Positions 21,765-31,314 of a DNA stretch of 64,000 bases are shown here, piece by piece. The stretch covers positions 372,001-436,000 of the forward strand of contig CAVYWO010000017.1 of assembly GCA_963772295.1 (NCBI GenBank), written 5' to 3'. A program made the position numbers and the translations under genes. The notes below the pieces were generated by a model, which was given only the letters and a program-made list of their open reading frames with translations, ran no database searches and was not told where the DNA came from. How positions within the stretch are numbered: position 1 is the first letter of the stretch; the number at the start of each line of letters is the position of its first letter. The stretch comes from AP-15 sp963772295 (GTDB taxonomy: Bacteria; Pseudomonadota; Alphaproteobacteria; ATCC43930; CGMCC-115725).

Positions 21765-23168
21765 TCAGGCCCCGTACTTGACCGGCCGGTCGTTACCGAA
21801 GACGCCAAGAGACTTCAACTTCCGGTGCAGAGCGGAGCGCTCCATGCCAACGAACGCGGCGGTCCGGGAAATGTTCCCGCCAAATCGGGTGACCTGGGCA
21901 AGCAAATATTCGCGCTCGAACACCTCGCGCGCGTCGCGCAATGGCAAGGTCATGATCTCGCTGCCTTTTTCCCATTTGACCACGCTCGGCGCGATGGCCG
22001 TGATCTCGCTCGGCAACATATCGGCGCGGACCGGCTCGCGCGCATCGCCCGGCGCCATGATCAACAGCCAATCGATGACGTTGCGCAGCTGCCGCACATT
22101 TCCCGGCCAGCTATAGGCCTGCAACGCCGCCATCGCGTCCTCGCCGTAGTCGCGCGGCGCCAGGCGCGCGGCCTCCGATGAACGGATCATGAAATGGCGC
22201 GCCAACAGCGGAATGTCTTCGCGGCGTTCGCGCAGCGGCGGGACCCGGATCGGCACCACGCTCAACCGATAGTACAAATCCTCCCGGAACCGGCCGGCGC
22301 TGATCTCGCTGCCGAGGTCCCGATTTGACGAGGCGACGACCCGAACGTCGACTTCGACCCGGCTCGATCCGCCGATTCGTTCAAAAGTCTGCTCTTGCAG
22401 CACGCGGACGATCTTGCCTTGGGTCTCGATCGGCATGTCGGCGACTTCGTCGAGAAACAGGGTGCCGCCATGCGCGCGTTCGTAGGTGCCGATCTTGCGC
22501 GGTCCGCCGCCGCTCCCGGCTTCGGTGCCGAACAGTTCGATTTCGAGCCGCTCGGGCCGCATCGTGGCGCAGTTGACCGGCACGAACGGTCCCTTCATCC
22601 GCCGCGAGCGCAGATGCAGGAGACGCCCGATGACCTCCTTGCCGGCGCCCGGTGGCCCGGTGACCAGGACCCGGCTCCCGGTCGGCGCCGCCTTCTCGAT
22701 CTGCTGGCGCACCAGATTGGCGCCGGGAGAAATGCCGATGAAATCGATGTCGCCGCCGGCCCGCAGCTTCAGCTCTTCGTTCTCTCGGCGCAGCTGGGCC
22801 GCTTCGATCGCACGCTCGACGACGAGCAGCAGCCGATCCGATTTGAACGGTTTTTCGACAAAGTCATAAGCCCCGATCTTGATCGCCTCGACCGCCGTCT
22901 CGATCGTCCCGTGGCCGCTGATGATGACAACCGGCACGGACGGCATTTCCGCCCGCAGCCGTTTGAGGATTTCGAACCCTTCCAAGGGCTTGTCGCCGTA
23001 CAGCCAAAGATCGAGGATGACCAGGGTCGGCTGTCGGGCGTCGATCGCCGCCAATGCTTGGGCGGTGTCGGTCGCCTCGCGGGTGGCGTAGCCCTCATCC
23101 TTGAGCACGCCCGCAATCGTCATGCAAATGTCGGCCTCGTCGTCAATGATCAGAATGTCATGCGCCAT
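21765..23168 (-). CDS. ntrX: Response regulator NtrX
   Basis: A 467-residue NtrC-family regulator paired with NtrY. The receiver domain starts ILIIDDEADICMTIAGVL, with the phospho-acceptor Asp in LVILDLWLYGDKPLEG. The AAA+ domain has Walker A GPPGAGKEVIG and the Walker B region GGTLFLDEVADMP. The GAFTGA loop that contacts sigma-54 is absent (EAGSGGGPRKIGTYERA instead), as in other alphaproteobacterial NtrX proteins, so it probably does not activate sigma-54 directly. The C-terminal helix-turn-helix reads GGNISRTAAFVGMERSALHR. Its start overlaps the end of ntrY. Confidence 0.96.
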   Translation of the reverse strand: MAHDILIIDDEADICMTIAGVLKDEGYATREATDTAQALAAIDARQPTLVILDLWLYGDKPLEGFEILKRLRAEMPSVPVVIISGHGTIETAVEAIKIGAYDFVEKPFKSDRLLLVVERAIEAAQLRRENEELKLRAGGDIDFIGISPGANLVRQQIEKAAPTGSRVLVTGPPGAGKEVIGRLLHLRSRRMKGPFVPVNCATMRPERLEIELFGTEAGSGGGPRKIGTYERAHGGTLFLDEVADMPIETQGKIVRVLQEQTFERIGGSSRVEVDVRVVASSNRDLGSEISAGRFREDLYYRLSVVPIRVPPLRERREDIPLLARHFMIRSSEAARLAPRDYGEDAMAALQAYSWPGNVRQLRNVIDWLLIMAPGDAREPVRADMLPSEITAIAPSVVKWEKGSEIMTLPLRDAREVFEREYLLAQVTRFGGNISRTAAFVGMERSALHRKLKSLGVFGNDRPVKYGA

Positions 23169-25404
23169 GGCCGACCGCGTTCATTGCCGCCCGCTCGCCC
23201 GCTGCTGCCGGCCGTTCCCGTGAGCGGATCTCGGAAGCGAACACCATCCGGACGCGCGCCCCGCTCGGCTCGCCGTCTTCCAACAACAATTCACCCTGGT
23301 GATCTTCCATGATTTTCCTGACGATGGCGAGACCGAGGCCCGAGCCCTTGGCCCGCGTCGTCACATAGGGGTCGGCCAGCCGGTCGCGGCCGTGTCGCGG
23401 CAGGCCGGTGCCGTTGTCCTCGACGATCACCTCGGCGCGCCCGGCGGCGTCCGCCACCGTAACCCGAATTTGCCCGGGGACGGACTGCGGTTCTTCGACA
23501 ATTCTCGCTTCAATCGACTCGATCGCATTCTTGACGATATTGATGACCGCCTGGCCGACCACGCGCGCATCGCAGCTGACGATCGGCGGGCGGCGCGGAA
23601 AGGCCGTCGAAAAGCCGATCTTGGGGTGCGCGGTGCGTTGCAGGAATACCGCCTGACGGACGATCTCGACCAGGCTTTCGGGCTTGAGCACCGGCGCCGG
23701 CATCCGCGCGAAAGCCGAGAATTCATCGACCATTCGACCGATATCGCCGACATGTCGAATGATCGTATCGGTGCAGATCGTGAAAGTCTCCACATCGCCA
23801 CGCTTGATCTCTTTAAGGTACCGGCGCTTCAGGCGTTCGGCGGAAAGCTGGATCGGGGTGAGCGGGTTCTTGATCTCGTGGGCGATGCGGCGCGCGATGT
23901 CGGCCCAGGCCGCCTTGCGCTGGGCCGACAGCAGTTCGGTGATATCGTCGAAGGTGACGACAAAACCGCTTACCTCGTGCTCATCGCACTCGGCCGCGAT
24001 CCGCACCAACAGCGTCCGCGTGCTCTTGCCGCGAGCAAGCGCCACCTGGGACTGAGCGAGCCGGTCCGGGCGGCGTCCCGCCTCTTCCAAGAGACCGGCC
24101 ATTTCCGGAGCGACTTCGGCGAGATCGCGCCCGATCGACCGTTCGAGGTCGACCCCGAGCAGGGCCGAAGCCGAACGGTTCGGGAGGTTGATCTGCCCGG
24201 TGCGATCAAGCCCGATCACGCCGGCCGAGACGCCCGTCAGCACCGTCTCGGTAAACCGCCGCCGCTCGTCGAGCTGCCGGTTGGCTTCGCGCAATTCGCG
24301 CTGCTGGCTTTCGATTTGGTAGGTCATTCGGTTGAACGCGCGGCTCAGCGATGCGAGCTCGTCGTCCCGTTCGCCGACCGGGACGCGCGCTGCCAGGTCG
24401 CCGCCCCGCACCCGCTCCGCGGCGGCGGCCAGACTACTGATCGGCACGGCAAGCTGGGTGGCAAAATGAATGCCGTAGGTCACCACGCCGACCAGCAGCA
24501 ACATCGCCACCATCAGATAGATCAAAGCAAAGGTGACTTGGATTCCTGACCGCTTGCTTTCCATCTTCTCGTATTGGTCGGCAGCGCGCTGGGTCTCCTC
24601 CACATAGCTCAGAACCCGGGGCTCGATATATCGACCGACAAAGAGGTAGACGGGGCCAAACTGGTCGAGCCGCACCAGAGCCCGCACCCGGTCGTCGCTG
24701 TCGTTGGTCATGACGACGACATCGCCCTCGTCGGCGATGCGCATCGCGTATTCGGGAACTTGTTCGAAACCGAGCGTAAACGACAGGCTCGACCGCGCCA
24801 GCACTTGGCCGGCCCGGTCGAACACCATCGCCTCGGTCAGCCCGCGCAGCGCCGCCTGGGCGGAAACGACTTCGGTCAGCTGCTGCGGGTTCAGTTCGAG
24901 CTCGGCCGCGGCCCGATTGAGACCGTTCGCCATCGCCAGCGCATCGGCCCGAATCGCCCGCTTGTGCTCGCGCAGATAAGCCTCGGCCACGGCCAGCGAT
25001 TCGGAGATCGCGGTACGCACCTTGTCGCTGAACCAGGATTCGACGCCGTAGCTAAAGAACAGATAGGACGCTACCGCGACGACGATCGTCGGCGTGACCG
25101 CGATCAGGCTGAACAGCATCACCAGCCTGATCTGCAAGCGCGACCCGGCCAACCCGCGGCGGCGCTCGGCCCAGACCTGCAACAGCCGCTTGGCGACCAG
25201 CGCGCCGAGCGCCAGCAGCAGAACGAGGTCGAGATTGAGCAGGCTCAGAATGGCGTTGGGACGGCGCGCGAAGGGCGGCGTTCCGGTCAGCGCCAGATAA
25301 GTCGCCAGCCCCGACCCGAGCGCCGCCAGCGCCAACGCGATCGCGGATTTGTGCCCCAGACCGATGCGGCCGGCCCAGATCCGAACCCGGCGCGTCAGCC
25401 TCAT
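23158..25404 (-). CDS. ntrY: Membrane sensor histidine kinase NtrY
   Basis: A 748-residue sensor that phosphorylates NtrX; in related bacteria the pair responds to nitrogen and redox state. The N-terminus has about three membrane helices (SAIALALAALGSGLATYLAL, ILSLLNLDLVLLLALGALV, LVMLFSLIAVTPTIVVAVA), then a periplasmic part, another helix, HAMP (RVRGGDLAARVPVGERDDEL), PAS, HisKA with the phospho-His in RRIAHEIKNPLTPIQ, and a HATPase with DNGTGLPRHG and KGSGLGLAIVRKIMEDH. ATG 25404 was preferred to GTG 25410. It overlaps ntrX by 11 bases. Confidence 0.95.
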   Translation of the reverse strand: MRLTRRVRIWAGRIGLGHKSAIALALAALGSGLATYLALTGTPPFARRPNAILSLLNLDLVLLLALGALVAKRLLQVWAERRRGLAGSRLQIRLVMLFSLIAVTPTIVVAVASYLFFSYGVESWFSDKVRTAISESLAVAEAYLREHKRAIRADALAMANGLNRAAAELELNPQQLTEVVSAQAALRGLTEAMVFDRAGQVLARSSLSFTLGFEQVPEYAMRIADEGDVVVMTNDSDDRVRALVRLDQFGPVYLFVGRYIEPRVLSYVEETQRAADQYEKMESKRSGIQVTFALIYLMVAMLLLVGVVTYGIHFATQLAVPISSLAAAAERVRGGDLAARVPVGERDDELASLSRAFNRMTYQIESQQRELREANRQLDERRRFTETVLTGVSAGVIGLDRTGQINLPNRSASALLGVDLERSIGRDLAEVAPEMAGLLEEAGRRPDRLAQSQVALARGKSTRTLLVRIAAECDEHEVSGFVVTFDDITELLSAQRKAAWADIARRIAHEIKNPLTPIQLSAERLKRRYLKEIKRGDVETFTICTDTIIRHVGDIGRMVDEFSAFARMPAPVLKPESLVEIVRQAVFLQRTAHPKIGFSTAFPRRPPIVSCDARVVGQAVINIVKNAIESIEARIVEEPQSVPGQIRVTVADAAGRAEVIVEDNGTGLPRHGRDRLADPYVTTRAKGSGLGLAIVRKIMEDHQGELLLEDGEPSGARVRMVFASEIRSRERPAAAGERAAMNAVGHGA

Positions 25405-25498
25405 GCACACCCTCTAGCGCAATTCCCCCCCGGGGGTCCGGCGGGATCGCTCGGTTCCGCTGCGGATCCTAGACCAAATCCTACAGCTCTGGGAAATC

Positions 25499-26935
25499 CT
25501 AGCGCAGCCCGCGGACGATCGGAATGTCCAATTCGCGGATCTTTTTGCGCAAGGTATTGCGATTGAGGCCCAAGAGATGCGCCGCTTTGATCTGGTTGCC
25601 GCGGGTGGCGCCGAGCGTCAGCACGATCAGCGGCCGTTCCACCTCGCGCAACACCCGATCATAGAGCCCGGCCGAGGGCAGACCGCCTTTATGAGCGGCA
25701 AAATAGCCGCGAATGTGGTGCTCGACGGCGGCGGCGAGCCCCTCGCCATCGGCTGCCTCGGCCGCATCGGAGGGTCCCGGCGCGTCGCCCAACTCGGCCT
25801 CGACCGCATCGATGCCGATCACCTCCTCCGAATAGAGCGCCGCCAGTCGGCGGAGCAGATTTTCAAGCTCGCGCACATTTCCCGGCCAGCGGTAGCAGCG
25901 CAGCCGTTCCATCGCCTGCTCGTCGAGGCGCTTGTACGGCAGCCCCTCGCGCGCCGCCTGCGCCGTGAAATGGCGCACCAGCGCCGCGATGTCGGCGATC
26001 CGCTCGCGCAGCGGCGGCAGCCGAACCGGCGCGACGTTGAGGCGGTAGAACAGATCTTCCCGGAACAGCCCCTGGCGGATCAGCTGGCGCAGATCCTGGT
26101 GCGTCGCGGCGATGATGCGCACGTCGGTGCGGATCGGAACGCGGCCGCCGACCGCGGTGAACTCGCCCTCTTGCAGGACGCGCAAGAGCCGCGTCTGCGC
26201 GTCGATCGGCATGTCGCCGATCTCGTCGAGAAACAAGGTGCCGCCCTGGGCCTGCTCAAAGCGGCCGATGCCGCGCGCATTGGCGCCGGTGAAGGCGCCC
26301 TTCTCATGCCCGAAGAGTTCGCTTTCGATCAGTTCGCGGGGGATCGCCGCCATATTGATCGCAACGAAGGGACCGTTGCGGCGCTTGCCGTAATTGTGCA
26401 GCGCCCGGGCCACCAGTTCCTTGCCGGTGCCGCTTTCGCCGACGATGGTCACCGTCAGATCGGTCCGCATCAATCGGGCAATGATCCGGTAGACCTCCTG
26501 CATCGGCGGCGAGCGCCCGATCAACGACAGATCGTCGCCGTCCTCGGTCGCCGGCGACGGCGGCAGATCGGGCGGGGCGCTGAGCGCGCGCTCGACAAGC
26601 GCGACCAGCTCGCGCAGATCAAATGGCTTCGGCAAATACTCGAAAGCGCCCCGTTCGGTCGCCTTGACCGCGGTCAAGAGCGTGTTTTGCGCGCTCATCA
26701 CGATGATCCGCAGGTGCGGCCGGATCTTCTTGATGCGCGGGATCAGATCGAGGCCGTTCTCGTCGGGCATGATCACGTCGGTGATCACCAGGTCGCCCTC
26801 ACCGTCGGCGACCCATCGCCAAAGGGTCGCGGCGCTGCCGGTCAGCTTGACCTCGTGTCCCAGCCGCGCAAGCGCCTGATTGAGCACCATCCGAATCGCC
26901 CGGTCATCGTCGGCCACCAAGATCGTCGAAGCCAT
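25499..26935 (-). CDS. ntrC: Nitrogen regulation response regulator NtrC
   Basis: A 478-residue sigma-54 activator. The receiver domain is MASTILVADDDRAIRMVLNQ with phospho-acceptor Asp in LVITDVIMPDENG. The AAA+ domain has Walker A GESGTGKELVARAL, the intact GAFTGA loop (HEKGAFTGANARG) and Walker B GGTLFLDEIGDMP. The C-terminal Fis-type helix-turn-helix is GNQIKAAHLLGLNRNTLRKK. Phosphorylated by NtrB, it switches on nitrogen-assimilation genes. Its ATG at 26935 overlaps the ntrB stop (ATGA). The next gene on the strand is ntrY, after a 94-base gap. Confidence 0.97.
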   Translation of the reverse strand: MASTILVADDDRAIRMVLNQALARLGHEVKLTGSAATLWRWVADGEGDLVITDVIMPDENGLDLIPRIKKIRPHLRIIVMSAQNTLLTAVKATERGAFEYLPKPFDLRELVALVERALSAPPDLPPSPATEDGDDLSLIGRSPPMQEVYRIIARLMRTDLTVTIVGESGTGKELVARALHNYGKRRNGPFVAINMAAIPRELIESELFGHEKGAFTGANARGIGRFEQAQGGTLFLDEIGDMPIDAQTRLLRVLQEGEFTAVGGRVPIRTDVRIIAATHQDLRQLIRQGLFREDLFYRLNVAPVRLPPLRERIADIAALVRHFTAQAAREGLPYKRLDEQAMERLRCYRWPGNVRELENLLRRLAALYSEEVIGIDAVEAELGDAPGPSDAAEAADGEGLAAAVEHHIRGYFAAHKGGLPSAGLYDRVLREVERPLIVLTLGATRGNQIKAAHLLGLNRNTLRKKIRELDIPIVRGLR

Positions 26936-28043
26936 CAGCCGCTACCGTCTTGTGCGACCACGGGCAGAAACACCCGGAACACCGTTCGCCGGGGTTGACT
27001 GTCGAACTCGATGACGCCGCCGTGGTCACCGATCACCTTGGCAACCAATGCAAGACCAAGGCCACGACCGCCGCGTTTGGTGGTGACGAACGGGTCGAAC
27101 AGATGCGGGCGCAGATCCTCCGGGATGCCGGCGCCATTGTCGGTGACCGATACCATCAGCGGCAGATGCCGGCGACCGCCGCCGCCCGGAGCAGACAGCC
27201 TGAGCCCGTGCCGATAGGCGGTCGACAAGACGATCTCGCTGTCGGCCTGCGGCGCCGCCTCGGCCGCATTCTTGACGACGTTGAGGAAGGCCTGAACCAG
27301 AAGATCGCGATTGCCGTGAACCATCGGCAGCGAGGGATCGTAGTCCTCGACGAGCCGGGCGTGCCGGGCGAAACCCGACTGCGCCACCTTGCGCACCCGC
27401 TCGAGCACCTCGTGGATGTTGATCGCGGTGCAGGCGATCGGGCGATGGTCGGAGAACGCTTCCATGCGGTCGACGAGGGCAACGATGCGATCGGTCTCGT
27501 CGCAGATCAGTCGGGTCAGCTGCCGTGCCGGCCGCGATCGGCATCCTGTTCCAGGAGCTGCGCCGCGCCGCGAATGCCGGAGAGCGGGTTCTTGACCTCG
27601 TGCGCCAACATCGCCGCCATCGCCGTGATCGAGCGGGCGGCACCGCGGTGGGTCAATTGGCGGTCGAGCTTGTCGGCCATCGAGCGCTCGTGCAGCGTCA
27701 GGACCAGGAGTTCCGTAGCGTCGCCGATCAAGGCCGCCCTGAATCGTGACCAGACGACTGCCAAAGCGGACGCCTTCCAGCACCACGTCGTATTCGCAAA
27801 TCGTATTGCCGAAACGCCAGACCGCGTCGACCAGGGACAGGATCGGGCTGTGCGGCGCCACCAGATCGGCGATCCGGCTGGCGCGCAAGGCGGCGGCGCT
27901 GATGCCGAGAAATTGCTCCGCTGCCGGATTGACCAGAGCGGATCTGCCCAGCGCGGCCGATGACGATGACCGGGTCCGGCAGTGCCGCCAACACCGCGGC
28001 GGCGCCCAATGCCGCACCGCCGCGCCGGCCGGGTGGCGGTCAT
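26935..28043 (-). CDS. ntrB: Nitrogen sensor kinase NtrB, read in several frames
   Basis: The PII-responsive cytoplasmic kinase that phosphorylates NtrC. Its protein can be followed completely only by changing frame about four times: VLAALPDPVIVIGRA, then NPAAEQFLGISAAALRASRI, then ELLVLTLHERSMADKLDRQL and AMLAHEVKNPLSGIRGAAQL (phospho-His), then RLICDETDRIVALVDRMEAF, LNVVKNAAEA, DNGAGIPEDLRPHLFDPF and RGLGLALVAKVIGDHGG. The start ATG at 28043 overlaps the dusB stop, and the stop overlaps ntrC. Every domain is preserved, so small indels in the assembled sequence seem likelier than decay. Confidence 0.85.
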
Positions 28044-29100
28044 CGGCTCGGCCGGCCGGCGGCCGGATCGCTGTCCCCGGCCGCCGCCGCTGACGGGTGA
28101 TCGTCCCTCGGCCGCGCATCGGCAGCGAGGAACGGCTCGTAGAACCGCCGGATCAGCGTCCCTCACCCGCGCCGCCTCGCCGAGCCGATTGACCGCGGCG
28201 CGAAACTCGCGCCGAGCCCGGCAGGCCCTTCGAATACCAGCCGAAATGCTTGCGCGCGATGCGCACGCCGAGCTCGACGCCGTAATGGCGCAGCATCTCC
28301 TCATAATGTTCTCGACGATGGCGCAGCTGCGCCGCGAGCGGCGGGTCGGGGAGGCGCCGCCGGCAATGGCAGCCAGGCGATCACCTGGCCGATGAACCAC
28401 GGCCGGCCGTAGGCGCCGCGGCCGACCATCAACCCGTCGGCGCCCGATTGGTCGAGCGCCCGGTCGGCGTCATCGAGGCTCAGGATGTCGCCATTGGCGA
28501 TGACCGGGATCGTCACGCTCTTCCTTGACCCGGCGGATGAATCTCCAATCCGCCTTGCCCGCGTAGAACTGACAGCGCGTGCGCCCATGCACGGTAATCA
28601 TGCGGATGCCGCAGGCTTGCGGCAATCCGCGCGAGCTGAGGCGCGTTGCGGCTGCCTTCGTCCCAGCCGGTGCGCATCTTCAGGGTGACCGGCAGATCGA
28701 CGGCGCGACCGTGGCCTCGAGAATTCGCGCGGCGTGGCGCTCGTCGCGCATCAGCGCCGAGCCGGCATGGCCGCTGACCACCTTCTTTACCGGGCAGCCG
28801 AAATTGATGTCGATGAGCCGGGCGCCGCGGTCGGCATTGAGTTTGGCCGCCTCGGCCATGACCTCGGGCTCGCAGCCGGCGAGCTGGACTGCCATCGGCT
28901 GCTCCTCGGCGGCAGCTCTCGACCATCGTCATCGATCGCCGCGTCTGGCGGATCATCGCCTCGCTGGCGATCATCTCGGAGACCACCAGACCGGCCCCGT
29001 GCCGCTTGACCAAACGGCGGAACGGCAGATCGGTCACCCCGGACATCGGCGCCAGGATCACCGGATCGTCGAGACGCAATAACCCGATCGAGATGCTCAT
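28040..29100 (-). CDS. dusB: tRNA-dihydrouridine synthase DusB (NifR3), read in several frames
   Basis: A flavin-dependent enzyme that reduces uridine in tRNA. The reading begins MSISIGLLRLDDPVILAPM, GVTDLPFRRLVKRHGAGLVV, then shifts to CEPEVMAEAAKLNADRGARL and INFGCPVKKV (catalytic Cys), DLPVTLKMRTGWDEGSRNAP, TVHGRTRCQFYAGKADW, PVIANGDILSLDDADRAL and GADGLMVGRGAYGRPWFIGQ. It ends in FYEPFLAADARP and a TGA overlapping the ntrB ATG. At least five frame changes are needed. dusB-ntrB-ntrC (nifR3-ntrBC) is a classic alphaproteobacterial operon. A palindrome covers the expected ribosome-binding region. Confidence 0.82.
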
Positions 29101-29101
29101 A

Positions 29102-29113
29102 ATTTGCGCAAAT
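29102..29113. promoter_or_regulatory. 12-bp palindrome ATTTGCGCAAAT at the dusB start
   Basis: A perfect 12-base palindrome begins two bases upstream of the dusB ATG (29100), where the ribosome binding site should be. No Shine-Dalgarno is visible there. It may be an operator for the dusB-ntrBC operon. The core TTGCGCAA also occurs elsewhere in the window (for example near 8704, 30441 and 40526), so its meaning is uncertain. Confidence 0.5.
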
Positions 29114-29121
29114 CATTCAGC

Positions 29122-29138
29122 TGCTCAACGATTGAGCA
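29122..29138. promoter_or_regulatory. Dyad TGCTCAA-CGA-TTGAGCA between dusB and ispDF
   Basis: Two perfect 7-base arms with a 3-base spacer lie in the 129-base divergent intergenic region, 22 bases upstream of dusB and 92 bases upstream of ispDF. The symmetry suits a dimeric regulator. It does not match the usual NtrC consensus by eye. Confidence 0.5.
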
Positions 29139-29229
29139 ATGTTACCGAATCTCTTGCTGCAGTGCAATATCGGCGCTTGGTAATGTCGGGAGTGCTGGCG
29201 GTTCGGCCGGCACGGCGGTAGCCTCGCGC

Positions 29230-30387
29230 ATGGCTTCGGTCTATGCGCTCCTCGTCGCCGCCGGACGAGGCGATCGCTTCGGCGGTGCGGTGCCGAAGCA
29301 ATATCTGCCGGTCGGCGGCAGCATGGTGCTGCGCCATGCGGTCAGGGCCTTTGTCGCGCATCCGCGGATCGCCGCGGTGCTGGTGGCGATTCGGCCGCAG
29401 GATCGCCCATTGTACGATCGCGCCATCGCCGGCTTGCCGGTGCTGCCGCCGGTCGCCGGCGGCGCGTCGCGGCAGGAATCGGTCCGCCTTGGGCTCGAGG
29501 CTCTGGTCGCGCGGCATCCCGAGCGCGTGCTGATCCATGACGGCGCGCGGCCGTTTCCCGATGCGGACTTGATCGACCGGGTGATCGATGCCCTCGAGCG
29601 GGCCGCGGCGGCGGTGCCCTGCCTCGCGCTCCGCGACACGATCAAGCGCGCCGCCAAGGGTGCAATCCGCGCGACGGTGGAGCGGTCCGAGCTGTGGCGA
29701 GCGCAAACCCCGCAGGGCTTTCGCTTCGGGCCGATCCTCGCCGCCCACCGCGCCGCCGCCGGCCGCGAACTGACCGACGATTCGGCGGTTGCCGAGGCGG
29801 CAGGGATCGAGCCGCTGCTGGTCGAAGGCAGCGAGAACAATCTCAAGGTCACCACCCCCGACGATCTCGCCGCCGCCGAGCGGCTCTTCGCCGCCCGGCA
29901 AGGCGAGGTACGTGTCGGCCTGGGTCTCGATGTCCATGCCTTCGCGCCGGGCGGGAAAGTCGTGATCTGCGGCGTTGAAATCCTGCACGGCGCCGGCCTC
30001 GCCGGGCATTCCGACGCCGATGTCGGGCTGCATGCGCTGACCGACGCCGTGCTCGGCGCGATCGGCGCCGGCGATATCGGCCAACATTTCCCGCCGTCGG
30101 ATCCGCGATGGCGCGGTGCGGCCTCGGACCAATTCCTGCGCCATGCCGCCGAACTCGTCGGCGCGCGGGGCGGCGCCATCGCCCATGTCGATGTCACGAT
30201 CATTTGCGAGCGGCCGAGGATCGGCCCGCATCGCGCGGCGATGATCGAGCGGGTCGCCCAGATCCTCGGGATCGGCGCCGACCGGGTCAGCGTCAAGGCC
30301 ACAACCACGGATCGGCTCGGCTTCACCGGCCGCGGCGAAGGCATCGCCGCGCAGGCGGTCGCCACCCTGCGCCTCCCGCCCGGTTAG
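29230..30387 (+). CDS. ispDF: Bifunctional IspD/IspF isoprenoid biosynthesis enzyme
   Basis: A 385-residue fusion catalysing two steps of the MEP pathway. IspD (about residues 1-225) makes CDP-methylerythritol: YALLVAAGRGDRFGG, PKQYLPVGG, LIHDGARPFPD, RAQTPQGF. IspF (about 227-385) forms the cyclic diphosphate: zinc-binding Asp and His in GLGLDVHAF, AGHSDADVGLHALTDA, and VSVKATTTDRLGFTGRGEG. The fused form is typical of alphaproteobacteria. ATG 29230 begins directly before the nucleotide-binding loop. It is divergent from dusB. Directly downstream begins the repeat that starts the glycan island. Confidence 0.96.
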   Translation: MASVYALLVAAGRGDRFGGAVPKQYLPVGGSMVLRHAVRAFVAHPRIAAVLVAIRPQDRPLYDRAIAGLPVLPPVAGGASRQESVRLGLEALVARHPERVLIHDGARPFPDADLIDRVIDALERAAAAVPCLALRDTIKRAAKGAIRATVERSELWRAQTPQGFRFGPILAAHRAAAGRELTDDSAVAEAAGIEPLLVEGSENNLKVTTPDDLAAAERLFAARQGEVRVGLGLDVHAFAPGGKVVICGVEILHGAGLAGHSDADVGLHALTDAVLGAIGAGDIGQHFPPSDPRWRGAASDQFLRHAAELVGARGGAIAHVDVTIICERPRIGPHRAAMIERVAQILGIGADRVSVKATTTDRLGFTGRGEGIAAQAVATLRLPPG

Positions 30388-30439
30388 ACCGCCGAAATCC
30401 CGAATGTCTCGGCGTCGAAACCACCCGCCTCGCGACCGG

Positions 30440-30471
30440 CTTGCGCAACGGCTAAATTCGGCAGACAACCA
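30440..30471 (+). repeat. 32-bp direct repeat, left copy
   Basis: Identical to 40525-40556 over 32 bases (beginning CTTGCGCAACGGCTAAATTC). Both copies stand upstream of related secreted-protein genes, and the two copies bracket about 10 kb of glycan-related genes. Confidence 0.85.
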
Positions 30472-30525
30472 AGTGCCTGGGGTGCCGCCATTATCGGATC
30501 GGTCCGTGCAGGAGGCCGAAGCCGC

Positions 30526-30927
30526 TTGCCGATCCCCCGGGATGACGCTCCCGCGACGCGCGTCGCGGATCGATCGGGCCGGCGGATGCTGGTTTTCGCG
30601 ATCGACCAGGGGCTTCCGAACTCGGCGGTCGCCAACGGCGATACGGTGAGTCTGCGGGTACTCAATGTTGTGAAGGCATTCGAGAAGAGATTTGACACCT
30701 ACGTGTTGCTTGCCGGCTCCCCGAAAACCCGGTTCTTGGCCGCCTCGGTACCGAATGATCCGAACGAGTCGGCCGATAAGGTTACGGTCGGAAAGCCGGA
30801 GGTCACTGCGGAACACTATCGCCGGCTGCCGGCCGATCTTGCCGATCCGCTCGATGAATTCTGCGAACGCCATGGGTATCCGCAGCCTTGCGTCCACTCG
30901 GATGGAGAACCGGCGGCGATCCCTTGA
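30526..30927 (+). pseudogene. Truncated duplicate of the secreted protein gene at 40643
   Basis: From 30542 the DNA is about 90 percent identical by eye to 40746 onward for some 170 bases, encoding SGRRMLVFAIDQGLP and FEKRFDTYVLLAGSP (compare SGRRMLVLAINQGFP and FERRFDTYVLLANSL). The 119-base segment that supplies the start codon and signal peptide in the other copy is missing here. The similarity stops after about residue 65, where an unrelated tail follows. It may still be translated from 30526 but would not be exported, so I treat it as a relic. Confidence 0.75.
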
Positions 30928-31314
30928 GCGGCTATGCACCGTGTTTTTCCCGGATGCGGGGCAGTTCGGTTCCGAATAATATCGGGGGGCAATTGCTTTC
31001 GTCCGCCATCTCGGGCAGAGATAGAGTGGAGACCTCAGAAAACGTTGTCGCTTCGGGATCATAACCAGATGCGTCTGAATTAATCTGCCGCGGCCGGGCA
31101 AGTCGCAAGCAGGGGGACCATGCGACGGCCCGCCGATATTTCGAGACTGCGGCCAGTATCTCGCCAAGTAATCTGGTCGCCGCGGTGGAAATTGCGACGA
31201 CGCTGCGTGACCTCGAAACCAGCGCTCCGCCAGCCGATCGCCGACCCTTTCCGAAGGGACCGTGCGGCGTTGTTCGCGTGCGTGCTGCAAAGGCCGGAGC
31301 CGGGGCGGCCGCGC
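30928..31314. other. Intergenic stretch upstream of the GT8 gene
   Basis: No supported gene on either strand. A reading frame into the GT8 gene is open from 31120, but the family homology starts at about 31315. Confidence 0.4.
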
